Assembly (NCBI GenBank): GCA_022574675.1
Contig: JACZRO010000001.1
Span: 22,111 to 86,110, forward strand
Length of the DNA: 64,000 nucleotides
Direction: 5' to 3'
From: Chloroflexota bacterium
GTDB lineage: Bacteria > Chloroflexota > Dehalococcoidia > Lucifugimonadales > Lucifugimonadaceae
Within the stretch, counting starts at the first letter, position 1. Each line of letters opens with the position of its first letter. The translations under genes were made by a program, and so were the position numbers. This document shows positions 1-8,498 of the stretch, piece after piece. Below the pieces are notes generated by a model, which saw nothing but the letters and a program-made list of their open reading frames with translations, was not told the origin of the DNA and ran no database searches.

Positions 1-602
1 CCCTGTGTCCCTTTGATGCCGTAGATTCCGCACAGTCCGGCAGGGATGCGGATCGAACCGGCGCCGTCGCTGCCCTGCGCGAGTGGCGTGATTCCGGCTG
101 CGACGGACGACCCGGCGCCGCCGCTGGACGCGCCGCTCGTTCGCTCCGTGTTCCAGGGGTTCCGGCAGGCGTCGCCGAGCCGGTTCTCGTTAGTGCCGAT
201 ATGCCCGAACTCGGACGTATTCGTCTTGCCGAGGATTACGGCGCCGGCGTCCTTGATGCGTGTCACGGAAAGCGAGTCGCTGTCGGCCACGCGGTCTTTG
301 TAGACGAGAGATCCTGAGGTGAACCGGACTCCCTTCATGGGTTCCAGGTCCTTGATGGAGGTCGGAACCCCGTGGAGAGGGCCAAGCTCGTCGCCGCGCA
401 TGACCGCCTGCTCGGCGGCCCGGGCGGTTTCCAGCGCCTGTTCCGGGATGACGGCCAGGTACGCGTTCAGTTTGTCGTTGAACCGGTCAATCCGATCCAG
501 CGCCGCCGCCGTGACCTCGACCGGTGACACCTCACGCGACGCGATCATCTCCCGCAAACGGTGAGCGGGCGTCCAGGCGAGTTCGTTGGTCGCGTAAGGC
601 AA
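1..602 (-). CDS. Amidase signature family protein, N-terminal part (cut by window edge)
   Basis: Reading the minus strand from a TTG at 602 gives about 200 residues of an amidase-signature enzyme (GatA/amidase type, Ser-cisSer-Lys hydrolase acting on amide bonds). Visible are the lysine segment HGVPTSIKD, the glycine/serine-rich block GASSGGAGSSVAAG and the nucleophile region GSIRIPAG, which are the three catalytic parts of this family. The start is supported by GGAGGAGAG eight bases upstream of TTG. The C-terminal half lies beyond position 1. The substrate cannot be told: a free-standing amidase and a GatA subunit are both possible, but no gatB or gatC is in view. Confidence 0.85.
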   Translation of the reverse strand, partial: MPYATNELAWTPAHRLREMIASREVSPVEVTAAALDRIDRFNDKLNAYLAVIPEQALETARAAEQAVMRGDELGPLHGVPTSIKDLEPMKGVRFTSGSLVYKDRVADSDSLSVTRIKDAGAVILGKTNTSEFGHIGTNENRLGDACRNPWNTERTSGASSGGAGSSVAAGITPLAQGSDGAGSIRIPAGLCGIYGIKGTQ

Positions 603-701
603 GGGTCTCTCCTCCGCTGGCCGGCGCCGGTTAGCTGCGCCATTATGGCGCGCTCAGCGCCGGTAAGCCGGCGACCCCTGTCTTGAGCCGGGTTACGGGA
701 A

Positions 702-1577
702 TTAGGCTGCGGCGGCGGCGGGGCGCGGCGAGTACGCCTGGCGAAGGTCGGCTTCCTGGAACTCCAGGGGCTTCTCGCCACGGGCGTAGTCGTACAGGGC
801 GGCCTTGAAGATGCCCTCCATCGCCATCACACCTCCGATGCCGACGGCGAAAACGACCACCCCGACCGGAATTCCGATTATCGGTGAGATGGCGCTGAAG
901 ATCGCTGTGATGAGACCGGCCACGAACAGCACGCCTATCTGGATAATCCCAAAGCCGAAGTTCGCCGTAAGTTGCCGGCCCCATGTTGCTGTGAACAGAC
1001 CGGTCGACCGCTTCATCGCTTCGATCGGTCCTACCCCTTCGGTAACCAGGATGGGCACAACAAAGAAGGTGATCATCGCCCAACCGGTTGAGAGCAGCCC
1101 CGTCCCGATCTGACCCATCATGCTGCCGCGTGAACGACTCCGCAGGTACATCAAGATCAACGCAACCACGGCGGCGATAATGGCCCAGCCGAGGATGGTG
1201 TGGACATGCTTTGCCGCGTGCGATAGCCCGGAGCCAACGTTCGGATCGCCCCCTCGCAGGCGTTCCTGCGCCGCCGATATGAGCGCCGCATTGAAGAAGA
1301 TGACGATGAAATAGGCGGTGAAGAACACCGATAGGGCGAGGATTATGTCTACGGCCACGATCTGGCTCTCTTCGAGCCCGGTCGCAGTGTTGATCTTCGT
1401 CGGCTCGTTGAAGTGGTCAATAGTGCCCGTGGCGCTGCCTATCAAGAAAAACACGCCGAGGAGGATGAGGACACCGATCCCGGCCATGATCGGGAAGAAG
1501 ATCAGCTCCTTGTCCTTCATGAGGACGTGCCAGCTGGTTTTGATCAATTCAAACGTGTGGCGAAGCGTTCGGAACAT
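702..1577 (-). CDS. DUF6159-like polytopic membrane protein
   Basis: A 291-residue protein starting MFRTLRHTFELIKTSWHVL, with a short amphipathic N-terminus followed by several hydrophobic stretches typical of membrane helices (around residues 30-50, 85-105, 150-170, 190-210 and a glycine/valine-rich pair near 235-275). The order of segments and the opening 'SW.vL..DKEL..FP' resemble the DUF6159 family, whose function is unknown. A GTG two codons upstream (1583) is also possible, but TATACT sits exactly six bases before the ATG, which favours this ATG and a leaderless transcript. It ends in an alanine-rich tail. It is transcribed toward the amidase with a spacing of about 100 bp. Confidence 0.75.
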   Translation of the reverse strand: MFRTLRHTFELIKTSWHVLMKDKELIFFPIMAGIGVLILLGVFFLIGSATGTIDHFNEPTKINTATGLEESQIVAVDIILALSVFFTAYFIVIFFNAALISAAQERLRGGDPNVGSGLSHAAKHVHTILGWAIIAAVVALILMYLRSRSRGSMMGQIGTGLLSTGWAMITFFVVPILVTEGVGPIEAMKRSTGLFTATWGRQLTANFGFGIIQIGVLFVAGLITAIFSAISPIIGIPVGVVVFAVGIGGVMAMEGIFKAALYDYARGEKPLEFQEADLRQAYSPRPAAAAA

Positions 1578-1583
1578 GCGCAC

Positions 1584-1589
1584 AGTATA
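1584..1589 (-). promoter_or_regulatory. -10 box (TATACT) abutting the start of the DUF6159-like gene
   Basis: On the minus strand TATACT is followed by GTGCGC and then ATG, so a start site at the usual distance would fall on the A of the ATG, giving a leaderless mRNA. A weak -35 candidate (TTCGAA) lies about 17 bases upstream. No Shine-Dalgarno sequence is present. Confidence 0.5.
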
Positions 1590-1977
1590 CCGGCGAAGGG
1601 TTGAGTTTCGAACGCGCGCTACCCGGACGGCGCGCCTTTTCCGGCTCGGCCGGCGTGGCGCCGACGGCCGATTTGACGTGTCGCGACCGCTTGATTACTC
1701 TTGCGACGTATTTCGTAGCGCTTGTGGCCGGGGGGCCGCAGTCGCCCGGGCCGGACCGCCCTTCCCTGATTGAGACGGAAGGGCAGAAGCAAACTTCGTT
1801 TCGGCCTGCACATGCGAAATACGCGGGAACGGGATTTTCGCGGCCCCTTGACGGTCGCGGCCGGGACCCGGCCAGCCTGATTGGCGAATCGGTCGGAATC
1901 GAACGCCACATTGATGACGCAACCCACGCGCGTCCCGCCAAAAGGCGCGGTGGTTGCGTGCAATCTGGAGGAAGCGT
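1590..1977. other. Divergent intergenic region without a recognisable gene
   Basis: About 390 bases lie between the minus-strand membrane protein and the plus-strand methyltransferase. The open frames here show no family resemblance and overlap each other in several frames. It presumably holds the two divergent promoters. The only clear sites are the TATACT next to the membrane protein and GGAGG just before the methyltransferase ATG. Confidence 0.5.
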
Positions 1978-2779
1978 ATGAACCAGTCGATCACACAGGG
2001 ATTGACACAGACACAGGATCATTTCGCAGGCGTCGCGTCGGCGTACCGCGAGGCGCGCACGACCGACCTGGAGCCGATCGAGTTCATCAGCAAGCACGTC
2101 CGGCGAATGGACACCATCATTGCCGCGGACGTCGGCCGCGGGCGCGGGCCGCTACGACCTGTTGCTGCTCCGCGAGCTGGGCAGCCGTCTGCGGTTGCGT
2201 TGCGTGGACGTTACGGTCGAAATGCTCGCCGAGTTGGACGAGTATCTGCAATCCGAGGGAGTCACCGGGTACTCCACACACCTTGCCTCGGCCGATGGCC
2301 TGCCCTTCTCTGATCACGCGCTGGACTACGTCTTCACGTTCAACGCTTGCCATCACTTCGACCTGCCGGCCTTCCTGGCCGAATCAAGACGCACGCTGCG
2401 CATCGGCGGCAGAATGTTTATCTACACCCGGACGCGGGCGCAGAACGAGCGCGGCAGCTGGGGCCGTTACTTTCCTGAGTTCGCGGAACGGGAGACTCGC
2501 CTGTACACGCTCGGGCAGATGGCGGCGGCAGTGGCGGGCACGCCGGGACTGGAGTTGACCGGGATCGAGGAGTTCCAGTACGACCGCGTGGTAGACATGG
2601 ACCGGCTCGTGTTCCAGGCCGAGAATCATCACTACTCAACGTTCAAGCTATACGACCCCGACGAGTTCGAGTCGGCGATGGAACACTTCATTAACAACGT
2701 GAAATCGGCGTGCGACGACACGGAACGGATCCCATGGCGGGACGAGAACATCATGTACGTCGTAGACCGAACGGAGTAA
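1978..2779 (+). CDS. Class I SAM-dependent methyltransferase, interrupted by a one-base frameshift
   Basis: The reading frame starts at ATG 1978 (MNQSITQGLTQTQDHF) with GGAGG just upstream, and runs in frame until AADVG at about 2136. From 2144 the continuation GAGRYDLLLLRELG is in the next frame. Together they make about 266 residues: SAM-binding motif I, an acidic residue after beta-2 (CVDVT), the motif around ASADGLPFSDHALDYVFT, then a hydrophobic beta strand after RRTLRIGG. One extra base within GGGC at 2140-2143 explains the break. Motif I then reads DVGRGAG rather than the usual DVGCGxG. Either a sequencing/assembly error or a recent mutation is possible. It precedes the Gfo/Idh genes by 15 bp and may be co-transcribed with them; the substrate is unknown. 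Confidence 0.7.
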
Positions 2780-2794
2780 TGCGACGGGAGCGGC

Positions 2795-3895
2795 ATGCGA
2801 GCGATGGCATCGGAACGGGTGGGCGTAGGCTTCATCGGCGCCGGGCAGATCGCAGGACTGCATGCGCTCGCATACGAGGACGATCCTAACGGGCGACTCG
2901 TGGCCGTGGCGGACATCGCGGACGGCGTGGCGGAGCGGCGGTCGGCGGAATGGGGCGCCGGCCGCTGGTATTCGGACTACCGCGAGTTGCTGGCGGACCC
3001 GGAAATTGACGCCGTCGAGATTATTCTGCCCCACCACCTGCACCTGCCGGTGACGCTGGAGGCGCTGGCGGCGGGCAAGCATGTCTCGCTCCAGAAGCCT
3101 ATGTGCCTGTCACTCGCCGAGGCGGACGAGATCGTCGCCGCCGGAGCACGCTCAGACCGCGTGTTCCGCGTGTTCGATAACTTCCGGTCGTACGAGCCGT
3201 ACCGACTGGCCAGACGGCTAATCGACGAGGGCGAGATCGGCGAGCCGCTGTCGTTACGGATGAAGAACATCTCGGGCCGCGGCGTTGGCGGGTGGACGCA
3301 CACGCCCGAGGCCCGCGCATGGCGGGACGACACGGCGCAAAGTGGCGGCCACCTTGCGATCCTTGACCACGGGTACCACATGGCGTCGATCGCGATGTAC
3401 CTGATGGGACCGGTCGAATCGGTCCACACCCTCTCAACGTCGGACGACGACGCACCGTTTTCAGCTGCGCCGGCCATGATCTCGCTCCGATTTTCGGGCG
3501 GCAACCGGCTGGGCTCGTGGGAGATCGTGCGCGCGCCGGACCTACAGGTGCGGACGAAGTATTACGGTGGCGACGAATGGGTGGAGGTCACCGGAACCCG
3601 CGGCGTGGTGTGGGTGAACCGGTGTTCCGGGAACCTGCTCGGCGTCCCGCCCGTGACGTTGTACCGCGATGGCGTGACGCGGCAGTTCAGCGACGTTGAG
3701 GCGGAGTGGGACGCCAGTTTCCGGGCCGGCGGCCGGGAGTTCACGCAAGCGATTCGTGAGGGGACGCAGCCGGAGCTGGACGCCTCCGAGGCGAGGTCGG
3801 TGCTGGCTATCTGCCTGGCAGCGCTCGACAGCAAGCGTACGGGCGGCACAATAACGCTGGCGGAGCCGGAGAACGAGGAGGTGAAGGTATTGTGA
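2795..3895 (+). CDS. Gfo/Idh/MocA family NAD(P)-dependent oxidoreductase (first of a tandem pair)
   Basis: A 366-residue protein with an N-terminal Rossmann fold (GFIGAGQIAGLHA, residues about 12-24) and the C-terminal dehydrogenase/dimerisation domain of this family. Such enzymes oxidise or epimerise sugars, inositols or related polyols in the cytosol. The family's EKP lysine motif is present as LQKPM, with Gln replacing Glu. The active-site region ILDHGYHMASIAMYLMG keeps the D-x-G-x-H arrangement. GGGAG lies four bases before the ATG. The stop overlaps the GTG of the next gene by four bases, so the two are translationally coupled. The substrate cannot be read from sequence. Confidence 0.88.
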   Translation: MRAMASERVGVGFIGAGQIAGLHALAYEDDPNGRLVAVADIADGVAERRSAEWGAGRWYSDYRELLADPEIDAVEIILPHHLHLPVTLEALAAGKHVSLQKPMCLSLAEADEIVAAGARSDRVFRVFDNFRSYEPYRLARRLIDEGEIGEPLSLRMKNISGRGVGGWTHTPEARAWRDDTAQSGGHLAILDHGYHMASIAMYLMGPVESVHTLSTSDDDAPFSAAPAMISLRFSGGNRLGSWEIVRAPDLQVRTKYYGGDEWVEVTGTRGVVWVNRCSGNLLGVPPVTLYRDGVTRQFSDVEAEWDASFRAGGREFTQAIREGTQPELDASEARSVLAICLAALDSKRTGGTITLAEPENEEVKVL

Positions 3896-4959
3896 CGGAA
3901 CGCGTCAGAGTAGGGTTCATCGGCGCCGGCGCGATCTCGACGTTGCACGCGCGGGGGTATGTGGACAATCCGACCGGTGAGTTGTACGCCGTGGCCGACC
4001 CGGCGCCGGGCGTCGCGCAGGCGCGAGCGGACGAATGGGGCGCGCAGAAGGTGTATACGGACTACCGCGAGCTGCTGGCGGACCCGGACGTCGACGCCGT
4101 CGAGATCCTGCTGCCACACCACCTGCACCTGCCGATAACACTCGAGGCGCTTGAGGCGGGAAAACACGTCTCGCTACAGAAACCGATGGCGATCACCGTC
4201 GACGAGGGCCGCCAGATCGCGGCGGCCGCGGCCGGTTCCGATCTGACTTTCCGGGTGTTCGAGAATTACCGGACTTACGAGCCCTACATGCGCGCCCGGT
4301 CGATGATCGAGGCGGGCGAGATCGGCGATCCAGTCTCGATACGCATCAAGACGATCTTCGGGAAGGGCAAGGGCGGCTGGACGATGTCCGAGGAGTCGAT
4401 GGAGTGGCGGCTGGACGCGGCACGCGGCGGGCCGGCCTGGATGATCCTTGACTACGGCTTCCACATCACATCCATCGTCACGTATTTCATGGGTCCGGTT
4501 GAGACGGTCCACGCGATGGCGGACACATCTGCCGGGATCGACAGGTTCACAGGAGCGCCGTCGGTGATTTCCTGGAAGCACGAAGGGTCCGAGCGGTTCG
4601 GCAACTGGGACATGCTGACGCTGCCGGAGTTCATGGTGCGGACCTCGTACTACCCGGTCGATGAATGGCTGGAGATCACGGGTACCCGCGGCGTGGTCTG
4701 GGTGACTCACTGCACGGCAGACCTGCTGGGGCAGCCGCCGGTGATCGTGTACAGGGACGGCGAGATGCGCAGTTACAGCGACATGGTGACGGACTGGGGC
4801 GACAGCTTTCGCCGCGGCGGGCATGTGTTCACGGGAGCGATTGCGGCCGGAACGCAGCCGGAGTTAGACGGCGAGGAGGCGGTGCACGCACTGGCGTTCG
4901 CGCTGGCTGCGGTGAAGAGCGCAGTCGAGGGCCGCGAGGTGACGATCGCGGAGATGTGA
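3892..4959 (+). CDS. Gfo/Idh/MocA family oxidoreductase (second of a tandem pair)
   Basis: A 355-residue paralogue of the preceding gene, starting with GTG inside the previous stop (GTGA overlap). The nucleotide-binding motif is GFIGAGAISTLHA, the lysine motif is again LQKPM (not EKP), and the active-site block is ILDYGFHITSIVTYFMG. Long identical stretches with its neighbour, such as DYRELLADPD and EILLPHHLHLP, point to tandem duplication. The two proteins may form a heteromeric enzyme or act on successive substrates; this is inference. The gene ends 25 bp before the HNH gene. Confidence 0.88.
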   Translation: MTERVRVGFIGAGAISTLHARGYVDNPTGELYAVADPAPGVAQARADEWGAQKVYTDYRELLADPDVDAVEILLPHHLHLPITLEALEAGKHVSLQKPMAITVDEGRQIAAAAAGSDLTFRVFENYRTYEPYMRARSMIEAGEIGDPVSIRIKTIFGKGKGGWTMSEESMEWRLDAARGGPAWMILDYGFHITSIVTYFMGPVETVHAMADTSAGIDRFTGAPSVISWKHEGSERFGNWDMLTLPEFMVRTSYYPVDEWLEITGTRGVVWVTHCTADLLGQPPVIVYRDGEMRSYSDMVTDWGDSFRRGGHVFTGAIAAGTQPELDGEEAVHALAFALAAVKSAVEGREVTIAEM

Positions 4960-4984
4960 GGGGGTTGGCCCCAGGGTGGGTCAG

Positions 4985-5776
4985 ATGGGAGAACGAGCGG
5001 CAGTGTCCACAGAACAAAATATTTCACGACGTGCCTGGAAACGGGACGAACTTTTACTTGCGTTGCGACTGTACATTCGGACGCCATTTGGCCGGTTGCA
5101 TCGCACCAACCCTGAGATAGTGCAACTTGCGATCGATCTTGGTCGCACGCCGAGCGCCGTAGCAATGAAGACATCAAATTTCGCAAGTTTGGATCCGGAC
5201 CACGCGGCTCGGGGAGTTGTGGGCCTACGGGGAGCCAGTAGAGCCGACCGCGAAATTTGGGCCGAGGCCCATCGAAATCTCGGGGCGTTCGCAGTCGAGT
5301 CGGAATCGGCGCAGACGCGAACTCGCGACGCGAACGAATCGAAGGAAGTACGTGCACGACCATCCGGCCCGACAGAATCCGAGGTCACGAGAAACGAACG
5401 TCTAGTTCAATCGTTCTTCCGAGCCGCTGTACTGGCCGCATACGACGGCAGGTGCGCAGTCACAGGACTCTCCGTGCTGATGTTGTTGAATGCCAGCCAC
5501 ATCATTCCGTGGAGCGTGGACGCGGACAGACGGGCCGACCCAAGTAACGGAATTGCTCTGAATGTCCTTCATGATCGTGCTTTCGATCGCGGACTCATCA
5601 CCTTCGATCAGTCTCTCCGGCTGATCGTGTCGTCGGAACTTCGTACCCGCAAGACCACGACGTTTCATCGTTCGGCGCTACTCGACTTCGAGGGTTCTCG
5701 CTTGAACGTTCCAGAACGGTATCCCCCGGATGAGGATGCCCTTCGTTATCACCGAGATACGGTGTTCAGGCCTTAG
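4985..5776 (+). CDS. HNH endonuclease family protein
   Basis: A 263-residue protein. The C-terminal third (about residues 150-220) carries an HNH nuclease core: FRAAVLAAYDGRCAVTGLS, then NASHIIPWS (first His), SNGIALNVLHDRAFDRG (Asn and last His) and LITFD. This arrangement matches the HNH_2-type domain found in standalone putative restriction endonucleases. The N-terminal half (SRRAWKRDELLLALRLYIRTPFGRLH, split here for clarity) looks like a helical DNA-binding region shared by many such proteins. No methyltransferase partner is adjacent, so it is not evidently part of a restriction-modification pair. GTG at 4976 is an alternative start. Its lower GC and different codon use suggest acquisition by transfer. 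Confidence 0.8.
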   Translation: MGERAAVSTEQNISRRAWKRDELLLALRLYIRTPFGRLHRTNPEIVQLAIDLGRTPSAVAMKTSNFASLDPDHAARGVVGLRGASRADREIWAEAHRNLGAFAVESESAQTRTRDANESKEVRARPSGPTESEVTRNERLVQSFFRAAVLAAYDGRCAVTGLSVLMLLNASHIIPWSVDADRRADPSNGIALNVLHDRAFDRGLITFDQSLRLIVSSELRTRKTTTFHRSALLDFEGSRLNVPERYPPDEDALRYHRDTVFRP

Positions 5777-5814
5777 GCCGAGTCGTCCGGATGAATCTCG
5801 CTTAACCTCGCCCT

Positions 5815-7086
5815 TCAATAAACGTCTCCGTTGTCTTTGAGCTTCTCTATCTCCGCCTCTGAGTAGCCGGCCTCGTGGAGAACCTCAAGTGTGTGCTCGC
5901 CGAAGGCCGGGGCGGGGCGGGTTATCTTGAGCGGAGACTCGCTCATGATGGACAGCGGGCCCGGACCTCGGACGTTGCCGGAGACCGGGTGACGGGTCTC
6001 GACGATCATGCCGTTGGCGAGCGCCTGCTCGTCGTTGACCATCTCCTCGATGAACCGGATCGGGCCGCATGGCACCCCGGCAGCGGTCAATAGCTTGAGC
6101 CATTCCTCGGTGGTCTTCTGCTTGAACAGCTTCTCGTAGGTCAGGATCAGGTTCTCGGCGAACTTGATCGCCTCCGGGGTATCGCGCACGTACCCGGGGT
6201 CGAATCTGGTGTCGTGCACGCCCATCGCGTCCGCCATCTTCTGGCGCAACGGACCACTGAGACAGCCGATCGCTATGACCCAGTCGCTGGTCTGATACAC
6301 GCGGTAATAGACCCTGAACTCCGGGTTGTACCGGAGTCCACGATAGGCGGCGTAGATCTGATCGAACTCGACGCCGGCCTCCTTGAGGCCGGGCAAGGTC
6401 TCGTTACGCCAGGTCTGTCCGGGCGTCAGGTAGTCATCCAGTTGCGTCAGGCTGCTGACCTGCATCGTCAGCGAGTTCTGTAGCAGGGAGTTCTCGATCT
6501 TCTGGCCCTTGCCGGTCCGCTCCCTGTAGTAGAGCGCCGCGCTGACCGACATCATGATCGAGTAGCCGGTGGCCATGTCGGACACGGGTGAGACGTTCAC
6601 GGTTCGCGGGACGCCGCCATCGTCATGACCTTCAGACGTCATCATTCCGCTGAGGCCCTGCACGATCACGTCATAGCCGGGAAGTTCGCGGTTCGGACCC
6701 TGGCGGCCGTATGCGGTGACCTCGCAGTAGATCAGTCGCGCGTTGACGGCGGACAGGGTTTCGTAATCGATGCCAAGCTTGGCGGGAACGTCCGGCCGGT
6801 GATTGAGCACGACGACGTCCGCACCTTCCACCAGCCGATGTACGACCGCTTTACCGGCGGGCTTTGTCAGATCAACCCTGATGCTCCGCTTGCCCCGATT
6901 CACGGCGATAAAGCCGCGACTCTCGTTCGGTCCCACCGGCCCGGGCGAGCCACGCCAGGGGTCGCCCCACGGCGGCTCGACCTTGATAACGTCAGCGCCG
7001 AAGTCGGCCAGCAGCATCCCGCCAACCGGGCCGGCGATGATCTCCGAGAACTCGATAACGCGCACGCCCTCTAAGGGACCGGCCAT
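5815..7086 (-). CDS. CaiB/BaiF family CoA-transferase (paralogue 4 in transcription order)
   Basis: A 423-residue family III CoA-transferase, which moves CoA between a thioester donor and an organic acid as an intertwined dimer. Seen are the N-terminal signature VIEFSEIIAGP, the block LADFGADVIKVEPPWGDPWR (35-GxDVIKVE type), AVNRGKRSIRVDL and the segment PVSDMATGY with Asp170, the expected catalytic aspartate. TGKGQKIE follows. It is the last of four consecutive minus-strand paralogues; its ATG directly abuts the stop of the preceding gene. The specific acid/CoA pair is unknown. Confidence 0.9.
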   Translation of the reverse strand: MAGPLEGVRVIEFSEIIAGPVGGMLLADFGADVIKVEPPWGDPWRGSPGPVGPNESRGFIAVNRGKRSIRVDLTKPAGKAVVHRLVEGADVVVLNHRPDVPAKLGIDYETLSAVNARLIYCEVTAYGRQGPNRELPGYDVIVQGLSGMMTSEGHDDGGVPRTVNVSPVSDMATGYSIMMSVSAALYYRERTGKGQKIENSLLQNSLTMQVSSLTQLDDYLTPGQTWRNETLPGLKEAGVEFDQIYAAYRGLRYNPEFRVYYRVYQTSDWVIAIGCLSGPLRQKMADAMGVHDTRFDPGYVRDTPEAIKFAENLILTYEKLFKQKTTEEWLKLLTAAGVPCGPIRFIEEMVNDEQALANGMIVETRHPVSGNVRGPGPLSIMSESPLKITRPAPAFGEHTLEVLHEAGYSEAEIEKLKDNGDVY

Positions 7087-8412
7087 CTACGAAACCTCCC
7101 GATTGTTCGCTCTGACAACACCTGCGACGATTCCAAGCACGGCGCCGGACTCTATCAGGGATTCGATCTCAGACTTCGTGTATCCGAGCCCGCTCAATAC
7201 TTCGGTACTGTGCTCCCCCAACATCGGCGATGATTTCTCGGCGACGTTCGGCGAATCGGTCATTTTCAGGATCGGCCCAACGGTGCGCACCGTTCCGGCA
7301 ATCGGGTGATGCTGCTCCACGATCATCCCGTTCGCGATCGCCTGCTCATCGAACACCATCTCCTCGACAAACTTGAGCGGCGCAACCGGCACCCCGACGC
7401 GCTCGAACAGTTCGATCCAGTGCGCCGCCGGCTCTTCCAGGAACATCCGCTCGGCTTCCAGCACCACCTGCCGCGCCGATTCGAGACCTGCCTCGCTTTG
7501 CTGGTCGTAGCCGGGCTTGAAACGCGGGTCGTCCAGCCCCATCGCATCGGCCATCTTCTTCCGAAGCGGCTCACTAAGGCAGCCGACGGCGATCACCCAG
7601 TCTTTCGTCTGGAAGGTGCGGTAGTAGGGCCGGTAGGCCGGGGAGCGGTCATTCTGCTGATATAGCGCGTTTACTTCCGGGTACGGAAGCCCGGCTTTCC
7701 GGATCGCGTGAAGGTCTTCGCGAACCATGCGGGACTGGGCTGACGGCGAGTCCGGGACGTACGTGAGCGAGAGCATCTGTATCGCGAGGGCGTTGGCCAT
7801 TAACGAGGTCTCGATCTTTTGCCCGCGCCCGGTGCGCTGCCGATGGAATAATCCCGCCAGCACGCCCTGCGCCACGGCGTACCCGGTCGCGAAGTCGATG
7901 AGCGGGCTGCCGCGTATGACGCGCGGCACGCCGTTGTCGATCATGCCGTTAGTCGCCATCAACCCCGTCCGCGCCTGCAGGATGATGTCGTAACCGGGCT
8001 TCGCGCGTTCCGGGCCGGACCGGCCGAACGCCGTAATTTCGCAGTACACGAGATCGGGCTTGACCTCTGACAGCGTCTCGTAGTCGATGCCGAGCTTTGC
8101 CGGGACGTCCGGCCGGTGATTTGTGACGACTACGTCCGCGTGGGCCACGAGGCGATGCGCCACTTTCACGCCATCGCTCTTTGTGAGATCGATCCGGATG
8201 CTGCGCTTGCCACGGTTGACGGCTATGAAGCCCCGGCTCTCCCTGGCGTCTGGAGGTCCGATCCGGCTCGGTGAGGTACGCCAGGGATCGCCCCATGGCG
8301 GCTCGACTTTTATCACGTCCGCGCCGAGGTCCGAGAGCAACACGCCGCTTACCGGCCCGGCGATAATCTCGGAGAACTCGATCACCTTAATACCGTCAAG
8401 CGGTCCGGCCAT
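7087..8412 (-). CDS. CaiB/BaiF family CoA-transferase (paralogue 3)
   Basis: A 441-residue family III CoA-transferase, closely related to its three neighbours: IEFSEIIAGP, LGADVIKVEPPWGDPWR, then PLIDFATGY with the presumed catalytic Asp173, then TGRGQKIE. GGAGG lies ten bases upstream of the ATG. The stop codon TAG is immediately followed by the ATG of the next gene (zero spacing), which is strong evidence of a shared transcript. Compared with the others it has a short C-terminal extension (GIVAGVVRANNREVS). Confidence 0.9.
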   Translation of the reverse strand: MAGPLDGIKVIEFSEIIAGPVSGVLLSDLGADVIKVEPPWGDPWRTSPSRIGPPDARESRGFIAVNRGKRSIRIDLTKSDGVKVAHRLVAHADVVVTNHRPDVPAKLGIDYETLSEVKPDLVYCEITAFGRSGPERAKPGYDIILQARTGLMATNGMIDNGVPRVIRGSPLIDFATGYAVAQGVLAGLFHRQRTGRGQKIETSLMANALAIQMLSLTYVPDSPSAQSRMVREDLHAIRKAGLPYPEVNALYQQNDRSPAYRPYYRTFQTKDWVIAVGCLSEPLRKKMADAMGLDDPRFKPGYDQQSEAGLESARQVVLEAERMFLEEPAAHWIELFERVGVPVAPLKFVEEMVFDEQAIANGMIVEQHHPIAGTVRTVGPILKMTDSPNVAEKSSPMLGEHSTEVLSGLGYTKSEIESLIESGAVLGIVAGVVRANNREVS

Positions 8413-8498
8413 CTGTCAGTTGCCTCCGCCCCTGATGAACGTTGCCGGGTAAATCTTGCCCGGCGAACGTGGGGCTGGGCGCAGTGTACGCCGCGTCG

